Shown: positions 8,816-15,652 of the stretch, one piece after another
Position numbering within the stretch: the stretch's first letter is position 1
Layout: every line of letters begins with the position of its first letter
DNA from: an uncultured Corynebacterium sp.
Lineage (GTDB): Bacteria; Actinomycetota; Actinomycetes; Mycobacteriales; Mycobacteriaceae
Length of the DNA: 33,687 bases
Direction of reading: 5' to 3'
NCBI RefSeq assembly: GCF_902489365.1
Contig: NZ_CABTZR010000021.1
Coordinates: forward strand, 1-33,687
Notes under the pieces: model-generated
The model's database searches: none
What the model was told of the DNA's origin: nothing
Seen by the model: only the letters and a program-made list of their open reading frames with translations
Position numbers and translations under genes: made by a program

Positions 8816-8821
8816 TAGGAT
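8816..8821 (+). promoter_or_regulatory. -10-like TAGGAT for the terC riboswitch transcript
   Basis: TAGGAT lies 9 bp after the ftsK stop and about 12 bp before the start of the riboswitch fold, so it would place the transcript start just before the aptamer. I see no convincing -35. Confidence 0.4.
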
Positions 8822-8827
8822 AGGACG

Positions 8828-8986
8828 AGTCTTGGAGGGGAGTACCCCAATCCACGGCGTCGATCGTCAACACGGCAACTGCGGTACAGTTCCCGGTCGC
8901 GTCGGCTAGCGAGGCTGTGACATCGGCTTGCTAGCGGGGGAGACCTCCGGTCTTTATTGTCGTGTCGACCGGAGGGATATCTCATT
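8828..8986 (+). ncRNA. yybP-ykoY manganese riboswitch in the terC leader
   Basis: The leader shows the conserved aptamer blocks: GGGGAGTA at 8837-8844, CGTCAACAC at 8865-8873 and GGGGAGACCT near 8936-8945. Accessory hairpins are AACTG/CAGTT (8877-8881/8887-8891) and GCTAGC/GCTAGC (8905-8910/8930-8935). Closing pairs GGAGG (8834-8838) with CCTCC (8944-8948) can form. The same CCTCC belongs to CCTCCGGTC (8944-8952), a perfect 9-bp match to GACCGGAGG (8967-8975), which contains the ribosome binding site GGAGG of terC. The two pairings exclude each other, so metal binding should free the ribosome site and switch terC on. yybP-ykoY riboswitches are known to sense Mn2+ and to precede TerC-type genes. 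The on/off logic here is inference from the pairing. Confidence 0.88.
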
Positions 8987-10105
8987 ATGCATGTGCCACT
9001 GTGGGTCTGGGCCATCACCATCGCGGTGATCCTGGGCTTCTTCATCTTCGACTTCTACAGTCATGTTCGTTCACCACATGAGCCGACCATTAAGGAATCC
9101 GGCGGCTGGACCCTGTTTTACATGGCGATGGCCGTCGTCTTTGGCGGAGTTGTGTGGGTGCTGTGGGACAGCGAACACGCGGCACAGTTCTACACCGGTT
9201 GGGTGACGGAACAGGCTTTGAGCGTGGATAACCTATTCGTGTTCTCGCTCATCATGGGCTCCTTCAAGATTCCCCGCAGGTATCAGCAGAAGGTGCTGCT
9301 CATTGGCATCGTGCTGGCGTTGGTCTTCCGTCTGGCCTTCATTCTGATGGGCGCGGCCATTATCGCTGCATGGTCTGATGTCTTCTACTTGTTTGCCATT
9401 TTCCTCATCTACACCGCAGTGAAGCTGCTCATCGATGAGATTAATGGCACGCCTGAGACCGATCCCAATGACATGTTGGTGGTCAAGTGGCTGCGCAAGG
9501 TGGTTCACGTAACCCCGCGCTACCACGGCGACAAGCTCACCCACCGCGAGGAATCCGGTGAGAAGAAGGGCAAGTTTGCCCTGACCCCGCTTTTTGTTGC
9601 GTTGGCGGCCATCGGGCTTATCGACGTCATGTTTGCCTTCGACTCCATCCCAGCTATTTACGGCATTACTTCGGAGCCTTTCCTGGTCTTTACCACCAAC
9701 GCCTTCGCTCTCATGGGTCTGCGCCAGATGTTCTTCCTCATCGATGGTCTGTTGGATCGCTTGGTTTACCTGCCTTATGGCCTGGGTATCATCTTGCTGT
9801 TCATCGGTGTCAAGCTGCTATTCCACGCTTTGCATGAGAACAACTTGCCCTTCATCAACGGCGGCGAGAATGTCAGTGCGGTGCCGGAAATTACGACGAT
9901 GGTGTCGCTGCTGGTCATCGTTGGCGTCCTCCTCGTGACGGTGTTGTTGTCGGTGTGGAAGGACAAACGCGACCAAGCCCAGGGTGGTGTGGTGATTTCC
10001 CACAACCACTACGACTGGGACGATTATGGCAACAAGATCGTTCGCAACAAGGAGGGTGAGCTCGTCGGCAAGGCGGACGAGCTTCCCAAGTCCGAGCTGC
10101 CCTAA
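8987..10105 (+). CDS. TerC-family membrane protein, probable Mn2+ exporter
   Basis: Integral membrane protein of the TerC family with several hydrophobic helices. The 372-residue protein has the two paired acidic blocks of the family, LSVDNLFVFSLI (D81) and FAFDSIPAIYGIT (D219), which lie in membrane segments and are thought to bind metal. TerC proteins in Bacillus export manganese and help load secreted enzymes. The manganese riboswitch directly upstream supports the same role here. I chose ATG 8987 because GGAGG at 8971-8975 precedes it and is the switched ribosome site. The C-terminus is a charged cytoplasmic tail. The older name tellurite resistance protein has little support. Confidence 0.92.
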   Translation: MHVPLWVWAITIAVILGFFIFDFYSHVRSPHEPTIKESGGWTLFYMAMAVVFGGVVWVLWDSEHAAQFYTGWVTEQALSVDNLFVFSLIMGSFKIPRRYQQKVLLIGIVLALVFRLAFILMGAAIIAAWSDVFYLFAIFLIYTAVKLLIDEINGTPETDPNDMLVVKWLRKVVHVTPRYHGDKLTHREESGEKKGKFALTPLFVALAAIGLIDVMFAFDSIPAIYGITSEPFLVFTTNAFALMGLRQMFFLIDGLLDRLVYLPYGLGIILLFIGVKLLFHALHENNLPFINGGENVSAVPEITTMVSLLVIVGVLLVTVLLSVWKDKRDQAQGGVVISHNHYDWDDYGNKIVRNKEGELVGKADELPKSELP

Positions 10106-10123
10106 ACTCGGGCAGCGGGGTTT
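10096..10123. terminator. Stem-loop at the convergent terC / YciI ends
   Basis: Perfect 7-bp stem GCTGCCC (10096-10102) / GGGCAGC (10110-10116) with a 7-nt loop that contains the terC stop codon, followed by GGGGTTTA. The T-run is short, so termination strength is uncertain. Confidence 0.5.
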
Positions 10124-10412
10124 AGAAGGAATTGATAACGGGATTCCACTCGCGGAAGGCGCGCCCAGTGACAGCGCCTTCGGTGTAGAAGGGATCCTGA
10201 TCCATGAGAGCGATGACATCGGCCACCTTTACGGACTCGTCCTCAAATTGCAGGACGATGAGCGCCCCGCCCTTGGAATCGGTGTAGGGACCAGAGCCAC
10301 AGATCTGGCCCTTGTCGTGGAGCGCGCCGATGAACTCGCGGTGCTGTGGGCGCACCTCAGCAATGACCGGGTTAGATGGATTGTATTCATAGGAGACTGC
10401 GAAGTACTTCAT
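10122..10412 (-). CDS. YciI-like protein
   Basis: Small ferredoxin-fold-type protein of the YciI family (96 residues from ATG 10412). The family's conserved residues are present in RPQHREFIGALHDKGQ, with the His/Asp pair thought to form the putative active site, and in the GSGPYTD turn. The reaction is unknown for most members. An in-frame ATG at 10421 would add three residues. I prefer 10412 because MKYF is the usual N-terminus and a TACCAT -10-like hexamer sits 7 nt before it. The gene converges on terC and diverges from pgsA. Confidence 0.85.
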   Translation of the reverse strand: MKYFAVSYEYNPSNPVIAEVRPQHREFIGALHDKGQICGSGPYTDSKGGALIVLQFEDESVKVADVIALMDQDPFYTEGAVTGRAFREWNPVINSF

Positions 10413-10455
10413 AACGACCATGGTAGTGCTCGCTCGAGTGGCAGGGAGGCCACGG

Positions 10456-10461
10456 TAGGAT
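10456..10461 (+). promoter_or_regulatory. -10-like TAGGAT for pgsA
   Basis: TAGGAT is followed by 7 nt and GTG 10469, the pattern expected of a leaderless transcript. It faces a possible -10 for the YciI gene at 10420-10425 on the other strand, so the two promoter regions are closely packed. Confidence 0.5.
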
Positions 10462-10468
10462 GAAGAGC

Positions 10469-11050
10469 GTGAATGATTCTCAGGCTGCGCGCAACCAATC
10501 TCGAACCACGGATGTAAACCCCGAGGTCTCCAATTGGAACCTGCCCAACATCCTGACTAGTTTGCGCATCCTCTTTATCCCGCTGTTTGCCTGGCTGGTG
10601 CTCGGCGGGCATGAGTGGTGGGCCTTCGGCTGCTTCGCGCTCCTCATGCTCACCGACAAATTGGATGGCGATATCGCGCGCTCGCGAGGGCTGATCACCA
10701 ACTTTGGCAAGATTGCGGATCCGATCGCGGATAAGGCTCTGATGACCGCGGCTTTCGTGTGTCTCAATATCACTGGTGCTTTGCCCGTGTGGATTACCGT
10801 CGTCATTTTGTTCCGCGAGTTCGGCATTACCATCTGGCGCTTCTACTTGCTCCGCCAAGGCAAGGTAGTTCCGGCCTCCCAAGGCGGCAAACTCAAGACA
10901 GCCCTGCAGACGCTAGCGGTGGCGCTGTACCTGTGCCCATTTCCAGGATGGATGGACACCCCCAGCTTGCTCGTTATGCTGGCGGCTGTCATCGTCACCG
11001 TAGTGACCGGTATTCAGTACCTTATCGATGGCCACAGGGAGAACAAGTGA
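10469..11050 (+). CDS. pgsA: CDP-diacylglycerol-glycerol-3-phosphate phosphatidyltransferase family protein (PgsA)
   Basis: Membrane enzyme of the CDP-alcohol phosphotransferase family, making phosphatidylglycerol phosphate or a related phospholipid. The signature D-x2-DG-x2-AR-x8-G-x3-D-x3-D is complete: DKLDGDIARSR followed by FGKIADPIAD. There are about five hydrophobic segments and 193 residues from GTG 10469. The in-frame ATG at 10460 is possible, but any ribosome site there would touch the codon, while GTG 10469 has a -10-like element at leaderless distance. The stop overlaps cinA by 4 bp. Position before cinA and clgR corresponds to pgsA3 of mycobacteria. Confidence 0.92.
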   Translation: MNDSQAARNQSRTTDVNPEVSNWNLPNILTSLRILFIPLFAWLVLGGHEWWAFGCFALLMLTDKLDGDIARSRGLITNFGKIADPIADKALMTAAFVCLNITGALPVWITVVILFREFGITIWRFYLLRQGKVVPASQGGKLKTALQTLAVALYLCPFPGWMDTPSLLVMLAAVIVTVVTGIQYLIDGHRENK

Positions 11051-11544
11051 CTAGACCCGTGATGGTTGAAGAACAGCTCGTGGCGAAGCTTCGCGAGCGC
11101 GGCGAGACAGTGGCCTTTTGCGAGTCCCTCACAGCTGGATTGGCGGCAGCCACCGTGGCCAACGTGCCGGGTGCTTCTGCGGTATTGCGTGGTGGGCTCG
11201 TCACCTATGCCACTGAGGTTAAGGCGCAGTTCCTCAACACCACCGTGGATACACTAGAGGCGCAGGGGGTGGTGTCGGCTGCGACCGCGGCGGAGATGGC
11301 GGAGGCGGCGCTCGTGGAGACGCGAGCTGACTGGGGGATTGGGCTTACCGGCGTGGCCGGTCCGGACCTCCAGGAAGATAAACCTGCGGGCACGGTGTAC
11401 GTGGGCTTGTGCGGGAGAATCAGCGGGGACGTCGCCAAGCGTGGCGTTCTCTATCAGCTTCCAGATGAGGGGCGTAACGCGATTCGCGCTGCTGCGGTTC
11501 AGGCGGCATTGAGCCTTCTCCTATCAACTCTTGAAGAAAAGTAG
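11047..11544 (+). CDS. cinA: CinA C-terminal-domain protein (nicotinamide-nucleotide amidase)
   Basis: Stand-alone CinA C-terminal domain (PncC type), which deamidates nicotinamide mononucleotide in pyridine nucleotide salvage. The 165-residue protein shows the motifs ESLTAGLAAA near residue 22, VLRGGLVTYA, TGVAGPD and PAGTVYVGL expected of this family. The N-terminal domain of full-length CinA is absent, as is usual in corynebacteria. GTG 11047 overlaps the pgsA stop as GTGA and has AGGGAG upstream at about 8 nt. Later in-frame starts exist at 11059 and 11062. Probably co-transcribed with pgsA. Confidence 0.88.
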   Translation: MTRPVMVEEQLVAKLRERGETVAFCESLTAGLAAATVANVPGASAVLRGGLVTYATEVKAQFLNTTVDTLEAQGVVSAATAAEMAEAALVETRADWGIGLTGVAGPDLQEDKPAGTVYVGLCGRISGDVAKRGVLYQLPDEGRNAIRAAAVQAALSLLLSTLEEK

Positions 11545-11552
11545 CTGTTTGT

Positions 11553-11579
11553 GGGAACAAGTAGGGGCGCTGGGCCGTT
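11553..11579 (+). promoter_or_regulatory. ECF sigma (SigH/SigE-type) promoter of clgR
   Basis: GGGAAC (11553-11558), a 17-bp spacer and CGTT (11576-11579) fit the GGAA(C/T)...(C/T)GTT pattern of actinobacterial stress ECF sigma factors. The expected transcript start falls near the clgR ATG at 11590. Control of clgR by SigH in C. glutamicum and SigE in mycobacteria is established, so the site is in the expected place. Confidence 0.7.
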
Positions 11580-11589
11580 GTACAGAGTG

Positions 11590-11937
11590 ATGAACACTTC
11601 AGTTGCACTACTTGATAAGCCCACTCAGACCACGGCGCGATCGACGCGGACTCCAGAGCCGCTTTTGCGCGAGGCCCTCGGATTGACGCTTCGTGCCTTC
11701 CGTGCGGATAAGGGAGTAACACTTCGCGAACTCGCCGCCGCGGCGCGTGTGTCCCCAGGATATCTGTCGGAGTTGGAGCGCGGCCGCAAGGAGGTTTCCT
11801 CCGAGCTTCTGGCTTCCGTGTGTCATGCCCTTGACGCCAGCGTTTCCGATGTCCTCATCGAGGCAGCTGGATACATGGCGCTGCCATCGATGGATGAGGA
11901 GCTCGCGTCCACCGCACCCGCTGCATCGGAACTATAG
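11590..11937 (+). CDS. clgR: Transcriptional regulator ClgR
   Basis: XRE-type helix-turn-helix activator of protease and stress genes. The 115-residue protein has a central HTH with LRELAAAARVSPGYLSEL and the ERGRKEVSSELL stretch, then a short C-terminal acidic/Ala-rich tail. In C. glutamicum ClgR activates clpC, clpP1P2 and other genes, hflX among them, and is itself degraded by Clp protease; the AASEL end here may serve similar turnover (inference). I chose ATG 11590 because the ECF promoter ends 10 bp before it. The nearest in-frame upstream start (11551) would lie within the promoter. pspA follows, the same pairing as Rv2745c-Rv2744c. Confidence 0.92.
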   Translation: MNTSVALLDKPTQTTARSTRTPEPLLREALGLTLRAFRADKGVTLRELAAAARVSPGYLSELERGRKEVSSELLASVCHALDASVSDVLIEAAGYMALPSMDEELASTAPAASEL

Positions 11938-12043
11938 AACCGCGACGGAATACTGTCTGCTTCGCTACTATTAGGCAAGCAGGAAATATTCTTGTTACAC
12001 ACCTTATTGACACAACGAACTGCTGAGAAAGGCACCTCCTGTT

Positions 12044-12880
12044 ATGGCGAACCCATTCGTAAAAGCCTGGAAGTACTTGATGGCTCTCTTTGATTCCAAG
12101 ATCGAGGAGAACGCCGACCCGAAGGTTCAGATTGAGCAGGCAATCGAGGAGGCGCAGCGCCAGCACCAGGAGCTGTCACAGCAGGCCGCTGCGGTCATTG
12201 GTAATCAGCGCCAGCTGGAGATGCAGCTGAACCGTCGTTTGAGTGAGATTGAAAAGCTGCAGCAGAATACCCGTAACGCTCTGAGCCTTGCGGACAAGGC
12301 CCGTGCCGAAGGCGATGTACAGAAGGCGACCGAGTACGAAAACGCGGCTGAAGCCTTCGCCGCCCAGCTGGTTACCGCTGAGCAGTCTGTTGAGGACACT
12401 AAGAAGCTCCACGATCAGGCTCTGCAGCAGGCGGAGCAGGCCAAGAAGGCCGTCGAACGCAACGGCATGGCGCTTCGTGAGAAGGTCAACGAGCGCTCCA
12501 AGCTGCTGTCGCAGCTCGAGCAGGCCAAGATGCAGGAGAAGGTCTCCGAGTCCCTCAACTCGATGAACGAGCTCTCCGCAAACGGTAACTCGCCCTCGCT
12601 GGATGCTGTGCGTGACAAGATTGAGCGCCGCTACTCTAAGGCCCTGGGCCAGGCCGAGCTCGCCGAGAACTCCGTGTCTAACCGCATGCAGGAGATCGAG
12701 CAGGCTGGCGTGCAACTGGCTGGCCACTCCCGTCTCGAGCAGATCCGCGCGGAAATGAATAACCCGAAGGCAGTGGAGGGAAATTCCCAGCAGGCAATCG
12801 GTTCGGCAGAGACTAAGGCTCAGCCGAACGTGCAGGACGATGCCGTCCAGGCTCGCCTGCGCGAGTTGCGCGGTGAGTAA
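12044..12880 (+). CDS. pspA: PspA/IM30-family envelope stress protein
   Basis: Peripheral membrane protein of the phage-shock/ESCRT-III-like family that guards membrane integrity. The 278 residues are almost all helical and coiled-coil, rich in Gln, Glu, Ala and Lys, with an amphipathic N-terminus beginning MANPFVKAWKYLMALFD. This resembles the 35-kDa antigen of mycobacteria. The region between clgR and pspA (11938-12043) holds several AT-rich hexamers, for example TACTAT at 11966 and TATTCT at 11987, but no clear promoter. AAAGG at 12028-12032 is the likely ribosome site, 11 nt before ATG. The leader also carries CACCTCCT at 12033-12040. Convergent with bioN, 3 bp apart. Confidence 0.94.
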   Translation: MANPFVKAWKYLMALFDSKIEENADPKVQIEQAIEEAQRQHQELSQQAAAVIGNQRQLEMQLNRRLSEIEKLQQNTRNALSLADKARAEGDVQKATEYENAAEAFAAQLVTAEQSVEDTKKLHDQALQQAEQAKKAVERNGMALREKVNERSKLLSQLEQAKMQEKVSESLNSMNELSANGNSPSLDAVRDKIERRYSKALGQAELAENSVSNRMQEIEQAGVQLAGHSRLEQIRAEMNNPKAVEGNSQQAIGSAETKAQPNVQDDAVQARLRELRGE

Positions 12881-12883
12881 GGC

Positions 12884-13498
12884 TTAGTCTCCGACGCCGC
12901 GGGCTTGAAGTGCCTCACCCATCGCGCGTGCTCGGCGGATTGAGCGAATGATAACCGGGGTGCCGAAGGCGGTTAGAGATGCCGTGGCACCCCGGGCTTT
13001 TCGTGCGTCCAGTACTTCGACGACCGTTCCCAGCATGAGCGGGAGCAGACGAATGGTAAGAGACATGGCCAGCGTGATGTTCTCAACAGGGACCCCGAGA
13101 CGCCCCAGGGGCGCGAGGGCGCGATCAAGGGAGTCCATCATCTCCGACACCTTTGTTGTCAGCGTCAGCAGCACCGCCCCGCTGATCGCTGCGTAAATGG
13201 TGAGAAACATGATCGCAGCCGACAGAAAATCCTTCTGCCACCACTGAAAGGCCGCGAGCGCAACGAGGAGGTAGAGCGGAGGAACAAGCTGTCCCAGTGC
13301 GACGCGAAACGGGATGCGGGCGACGGGAAAGAGCACGAGCGGGAGGAAGAGGCTGGCCGCCGCCCAAGGAAGCGTGTGCACGGCCAGCGAGGTCACGAGG
13401 ATGAAGCCGATGAGCACGAGGAATTTAACCGCAGCTGGTATGCGATGAATGATGGTATCGGCGTCGACGTAGAAGCCGAGGGGGATGTTTTTAGGCAT
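12884..13498 (-). CDS. bioN: Biotin ECF transporter, transmembrane T component (BioN)
   Basis: EcfT-type membrane protein that couples the ATPase to the biotin-binding S component. The 204-residue protein has about five membrane segments and both Ala-Arg-Gly coupling motifs of the family (DARKARGA and LQARGVGD near the C-terminus). It starts 4 bp after the bioM stop and is the last gene of bioY-bioM-bioN. The pairing with BioY identifies the substrate as biotin. Confidence 0.92.
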   Translation of the reverse strand: MPKNIPLGFYVDADTIIHRIPAAVKFLVLIGFILVTSLAVHTLPWAAASLFLPLVLFPVARIPFRVALGQLVPPLYLLVALAAFQWWQKDFLSAAIMFLTIYAAISGAVLLTLTTKVSEMMDSLDRALAPLGRLGVPVENITLAMSLTIRLLPLMLGTVVEVLDARKARGATASLTAFGTPVIIRSIRRARAMGEALQARGVGD

Positions 13499-13502
13499 GA
13501 CT

Positions 13503-14195
13503 CTAGAGCGGGCGGGATTTCATGAGTTCGGTGTAGAAGGAAATGACCTTGTCGGGAGATCCGTCGGCTACGACGTGGTGGTTATCGATGCACAGAACGC
13601 GATCGAAATCAGAGACAAAGTCAAGGTCATGGGTAACCACGATGAGTTGTTGTTCGAGCTGCGCAAATTCGCGGCGAATGCGGTCACGGTTGCGCAGATC
13701 CAGCAACGTCGTGGGTTCATCAGCAATGATGACGGTGGGTTCCATGACCAGCACCGCTGCCAATGCGAGGAGCTGTTTTTGACCGCCGGATAGGGTGTGC
13801 GGGGATTGTTCAGCCAAGGGAGTAAGGCCGAAGCGCTCGAGGGCGGCGTCGACACGCGCGGTGCGCTCCTCACGAGACAGCTTGAGCCGGCGAAGGGAGA
13901 ACTCCACGTCATCGCGCACATGCGGCATCACGATCTGGTTTTCGGCATCGGAAAACACGAAGCCTACCTGGCGGCGAATCTCTTTGCCGTGCTTGGCGAC
14001 GTCCACGTTATCCACCAAGACCTCACCATGTGAAGGTTCACCAAGGCCGTTGATGAGCCGGACGAGCGTGGATTTTCCGCCACCATTGGCGCCGATGATG
14101 CCGATGCGCTGCTCGCACAATGTGAGAGAAATATTCTTGAGCACAGGCGTTTCGTCGAAGGTGACGGAAACGTTGCGGAAGTCAATCTTTGGCAC
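13503..14195 (-). CDS. bioM: Biotin ECF transporter, ATPase component (BioM)
   Basis: Cytoplasmic ABC ATPase that drives BioY/BioN. The 230-residue protein has Walker A GANGGGKST at 35-43, the signature LSGGQKQLLALAAVL, Walker B IIADEPTTLLDL and the switch histidine in VVTHDLDF. It lies 5 bp after bioY and 4 bp before bioN, so the three genes form one operon. Confidence 0.94.
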   Translation of the reverse strand: MPKIDFRNVSVTFDETPVLKNISLTLCEQRIGIIGANGGGKSTLVRLINGLGEPSHGEVLVDNVDVAKHGKEIRRQVGFVFSDAENQIVMPHVRDDVEFSLRRLKLSREERTARVDAALERFGLTPLAEQSPHTLSGGQKQLLALAAVLVMEPTVIIADEPTTLLDLRNRDRIRREFAQLEQQLIVVTHDLDFVSDFDRVLCIDNHHVVADGSPDKVISFYTELMKSRPL

Positions 14196-14200
14196 TGGCG

Positions 14201-14773
14201 CTACTTCGCTTTAGCTCGTCGCCCCATAAGGTCGGGGAATGCTGCGTGCACACCGACGGCGATGACAACCATCACGGCGACTTTGATGAGATCTGGGATG
14301 ACAAACGGGCCCTGAGCCACGGTGGCTGCCCCGAAGGACATGTCAGAGCGGAACATCAGGCCAAAGATTCCGCACACGTACTGAACCGCCAGGCCGACGA
14401 CGCCGGCGACGGCGAGGACAACCGTCATGCCTCCCTTGTTTCGCGGCGCGCGGTAGGCGATAAGACCGGCGATGGCTGGGGCGACGACGTAGCCGACGAG
14501 GTAGCCCACGGTGGGGCCGGCGATGGCGCTCAGCGCACTGCGGCCGCCGGCGAGGATTGGGAGGCCGATGAGGCCGAGGGTCAGGAAGAGTAGACCAACG
14601 AAGAAGCCCCTGCGGCCTCCGAGGACTAGCCCAGCCAGGATGATAACGGCGTTTTGAAGAACGATGGGCACGCCAGCGGTGGGGGTGGGGATAGAGACGA
14701 AGGCAAAGACTATGATGAGCGCGGTGAAGACCGCGACGTACGCGATATCAGTCGCGACGGAATTCTTTTTCAT
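14201..14773 (-). CDS. bioY: Biotin transporter S component BioY
   Basis: Membrane biotin-binding subunit. The 190-residue protein has six hydrophobic segments and the BioY hallmarks PTPTAGVPIVLQN near residue 30 and a conserved GRRGFFVGLLFLTLG stretch, with GGRSALSAIAGPTVGYLVGY following. The ATG at 14773 (MKKNSVATD) is preferred over an upstream in-frame start at 14839. A -10-like TAAACT ends 7 nt before it and a TTGCTG lies 18 bp further up. First gene of the operon, downstream of a BioQ-like operator. Confidence 0.94.
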   Translation of the reverse strand: MKKNSVATDIAYVAVFTALIIVFAFVSIPTPTAGVPIVLQNAVIILAGLVLGGRRGFFVGLLFLTLGLIGLPILAGGRSALSAIAGPTVGYLVGYVVAPAIAGLIAYRAPRNKGGMTVVLAVAGVVGLAVQYVCGIFGLMFRSDMSFGAATVAQGPFVIPDLIKVAVMVVIAVGVHAAFPDLMGRRAKAK

Positions 14774-14780
14774 GGGCCAA

Positions 14781-14810
14781 AGTTTATCTAGAGGGCTAAC
14801 TGCGCAGCAA
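14781..14810 (-). promoter_or_regulatory. bioY promoter, leaderless type
   Basis: On the minus strand, TTGCTG (-35, 14810-14805), 18 bp, then TAAACT (-10, 14786-14781), then 7 nt and ATG 14773. No Shine-Dalgarno sequence precedes the start. Confidence 0.55.
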
Positions 14811-14820
14811 ATAGGCACTT

Positions 14821-14835
14821 TTGAACAGTGTTCAA
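14821..14835. promoter_or_regulatory. BioQ-type operator
   Basis: TTGAACAGTGTTCAA is a perfect palindrome with 7-bp arms around one central base. It contains TGAAC-N3-GTTCA, close to the C. glutamicum BioQ operator (TGAAC-N3-GTTAC). It lies 11 bp upstream of the bioY -35. It also overlaps a second possible bioY promoter and lies about 50 bp before the lipoprotein gene. Repression of bioYMN by a TetR-type BioQ in high biotin is the likely role; bioQ itself is not in this window. Confidence 0.72.
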
Positions 14836-14860
14836 GCACGGCTTTTAGGGCTTGAAACTA

Positions 14861-14878
14861 CCCCGAACGGGGTAATCT
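14861..14878 (+). promoter_or_regulatory. Inverted repeat plus -10-like TAATCT before the lipoprotein gene
   Basis: CCCCGAACGGGG (5-bp arms, 2-nt centre) directly abuts TAATCT at 14873-14878, 6 nt before ATG. The repeat sits in the promoter spacer, a place where a MerR-like or other regulator could bind. Confidence 0.35.
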
Positions 14879-14884
14879 CGAGGC

Positions 14885-15394
14885 ATGGCAAATAGAAAGA
14901 AGATGGAGCATGTCATAGGGCTTGCTCGAGTCAGTGCGGTAGCGCTTCTTTCCGGTATCGCGCTGGCGAGCGTGGCTGCGTGTTCGTTGATAGGTTCCGC
15001 GAATGTCATCGAAAATATCGAAGAAGCGGCCGGAGTGGAGGAAGGGGAGCCTGGCAGCGTCGACATGCGCGTCGGCGACATCTTCGACTCCGAATATCAC
15101 CGTGTAATCTTCATCTGCCCTGGGGCTGTCGAGGACGATGTCATAAACGCTAGTGCAGGAACCTGGCAGGGCGGTACCGACGAGGACGATGAATGGGTGC
15201 CGCCGAGCTCGGGGAGTGTTGAGATTTATCGGGATGCGCAGGGGCGTGGAGCGTCGAAGTATGTAAGCAGCAGGGCATCCCTCGATGAGCTGGATGTCTG
15301 TAGTGCGATGGATGGGGTGGTCGCCCTGCTTCCCGCCGATGAAATGGTGTCTTTCGTTCGCTCAGAGCAGGGCGGCCCCTGGAAACTTCGCTAG
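14885..15394 (+). CDS. Predicted lipoprotein of unknown function
   Basis: The 169-residue protein has a Lys/Arg N-terminus, a hydrophobic segment and a lipobox VAAC ending at C33, so it should be lipid-anchored outside the membrane. The mature part is acidic and contains two cysteines, ICPG and LDVCS, that could form a disulfide. I do not recognise a family. A -10-like TAATCT (14873-14878) lies 6 nt before ATG 14885, suggesting a leaderless start; an in-frame ATG at 14903 is an alternative. It is divergent from bioYMN and stands alone before recA. Confidence 0.75.
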   Translation: MANRKKMEHVIGLARVSAVALLSGIALASVAACSLIGSANVIENIEEAAGVEEGEPGSVDMRVGDIFDSEYHRVIFICPGAVEDDVINASAGTWQGGTDEDDEWVPPSSGSVEIYRDAQGRGASKYVSSRASLDELDVCSAMDGVVALLPADEMVSFVRSEQGGPWKLR

Positions 15395-15446
15395 GCGGCG
15401 AGGTGTTGGAATGGGTCTCAGACACGCGCATTGCTCGAATGGGCAA

Positions 15447-15462
15447 TCGAACACTTGTGTGT
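15447..15462. promoter_or_regulatory. LexA (SOS) box of recA
   Basis: TCGAACACTTGTGTGT: the left 12 positions agree fully with the actinobacterial SOS box TCGAACA-NN-TGT, while the right end is degenerate. It lies about 190 bp before recA in an otherwise non-coding 258-bp region (15395-15652). recA is SOS-controlled in corynebacteria and mycobacteria. A TG-extended -10-like TATTGT at 15464-15469 begins right after the box. Confidence 0.7.
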
Positions 15463-15652
15463 GTATTGTGGGTTGTGGTCTGGTGGAAACGTTAGGGTAC
15501 TTTCGTGGCATGTGATGGAACCGGAACGATGCCGGAAAACACAATGCGACGGGCCTGGGAACCGAAGTTGCTTCATGGCAGTCTAACTAGGTGCCCCCAT
15601 TTAATGACATACAGCACTGCACACTAACTGACGCACGATAGTGAGGAAATAA

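Noticed and set aside
15515..15586. 23-codon frame in the recA leader
   Set aside because: No ribosome site, no recognisable features; only chance conservation could rescue it.
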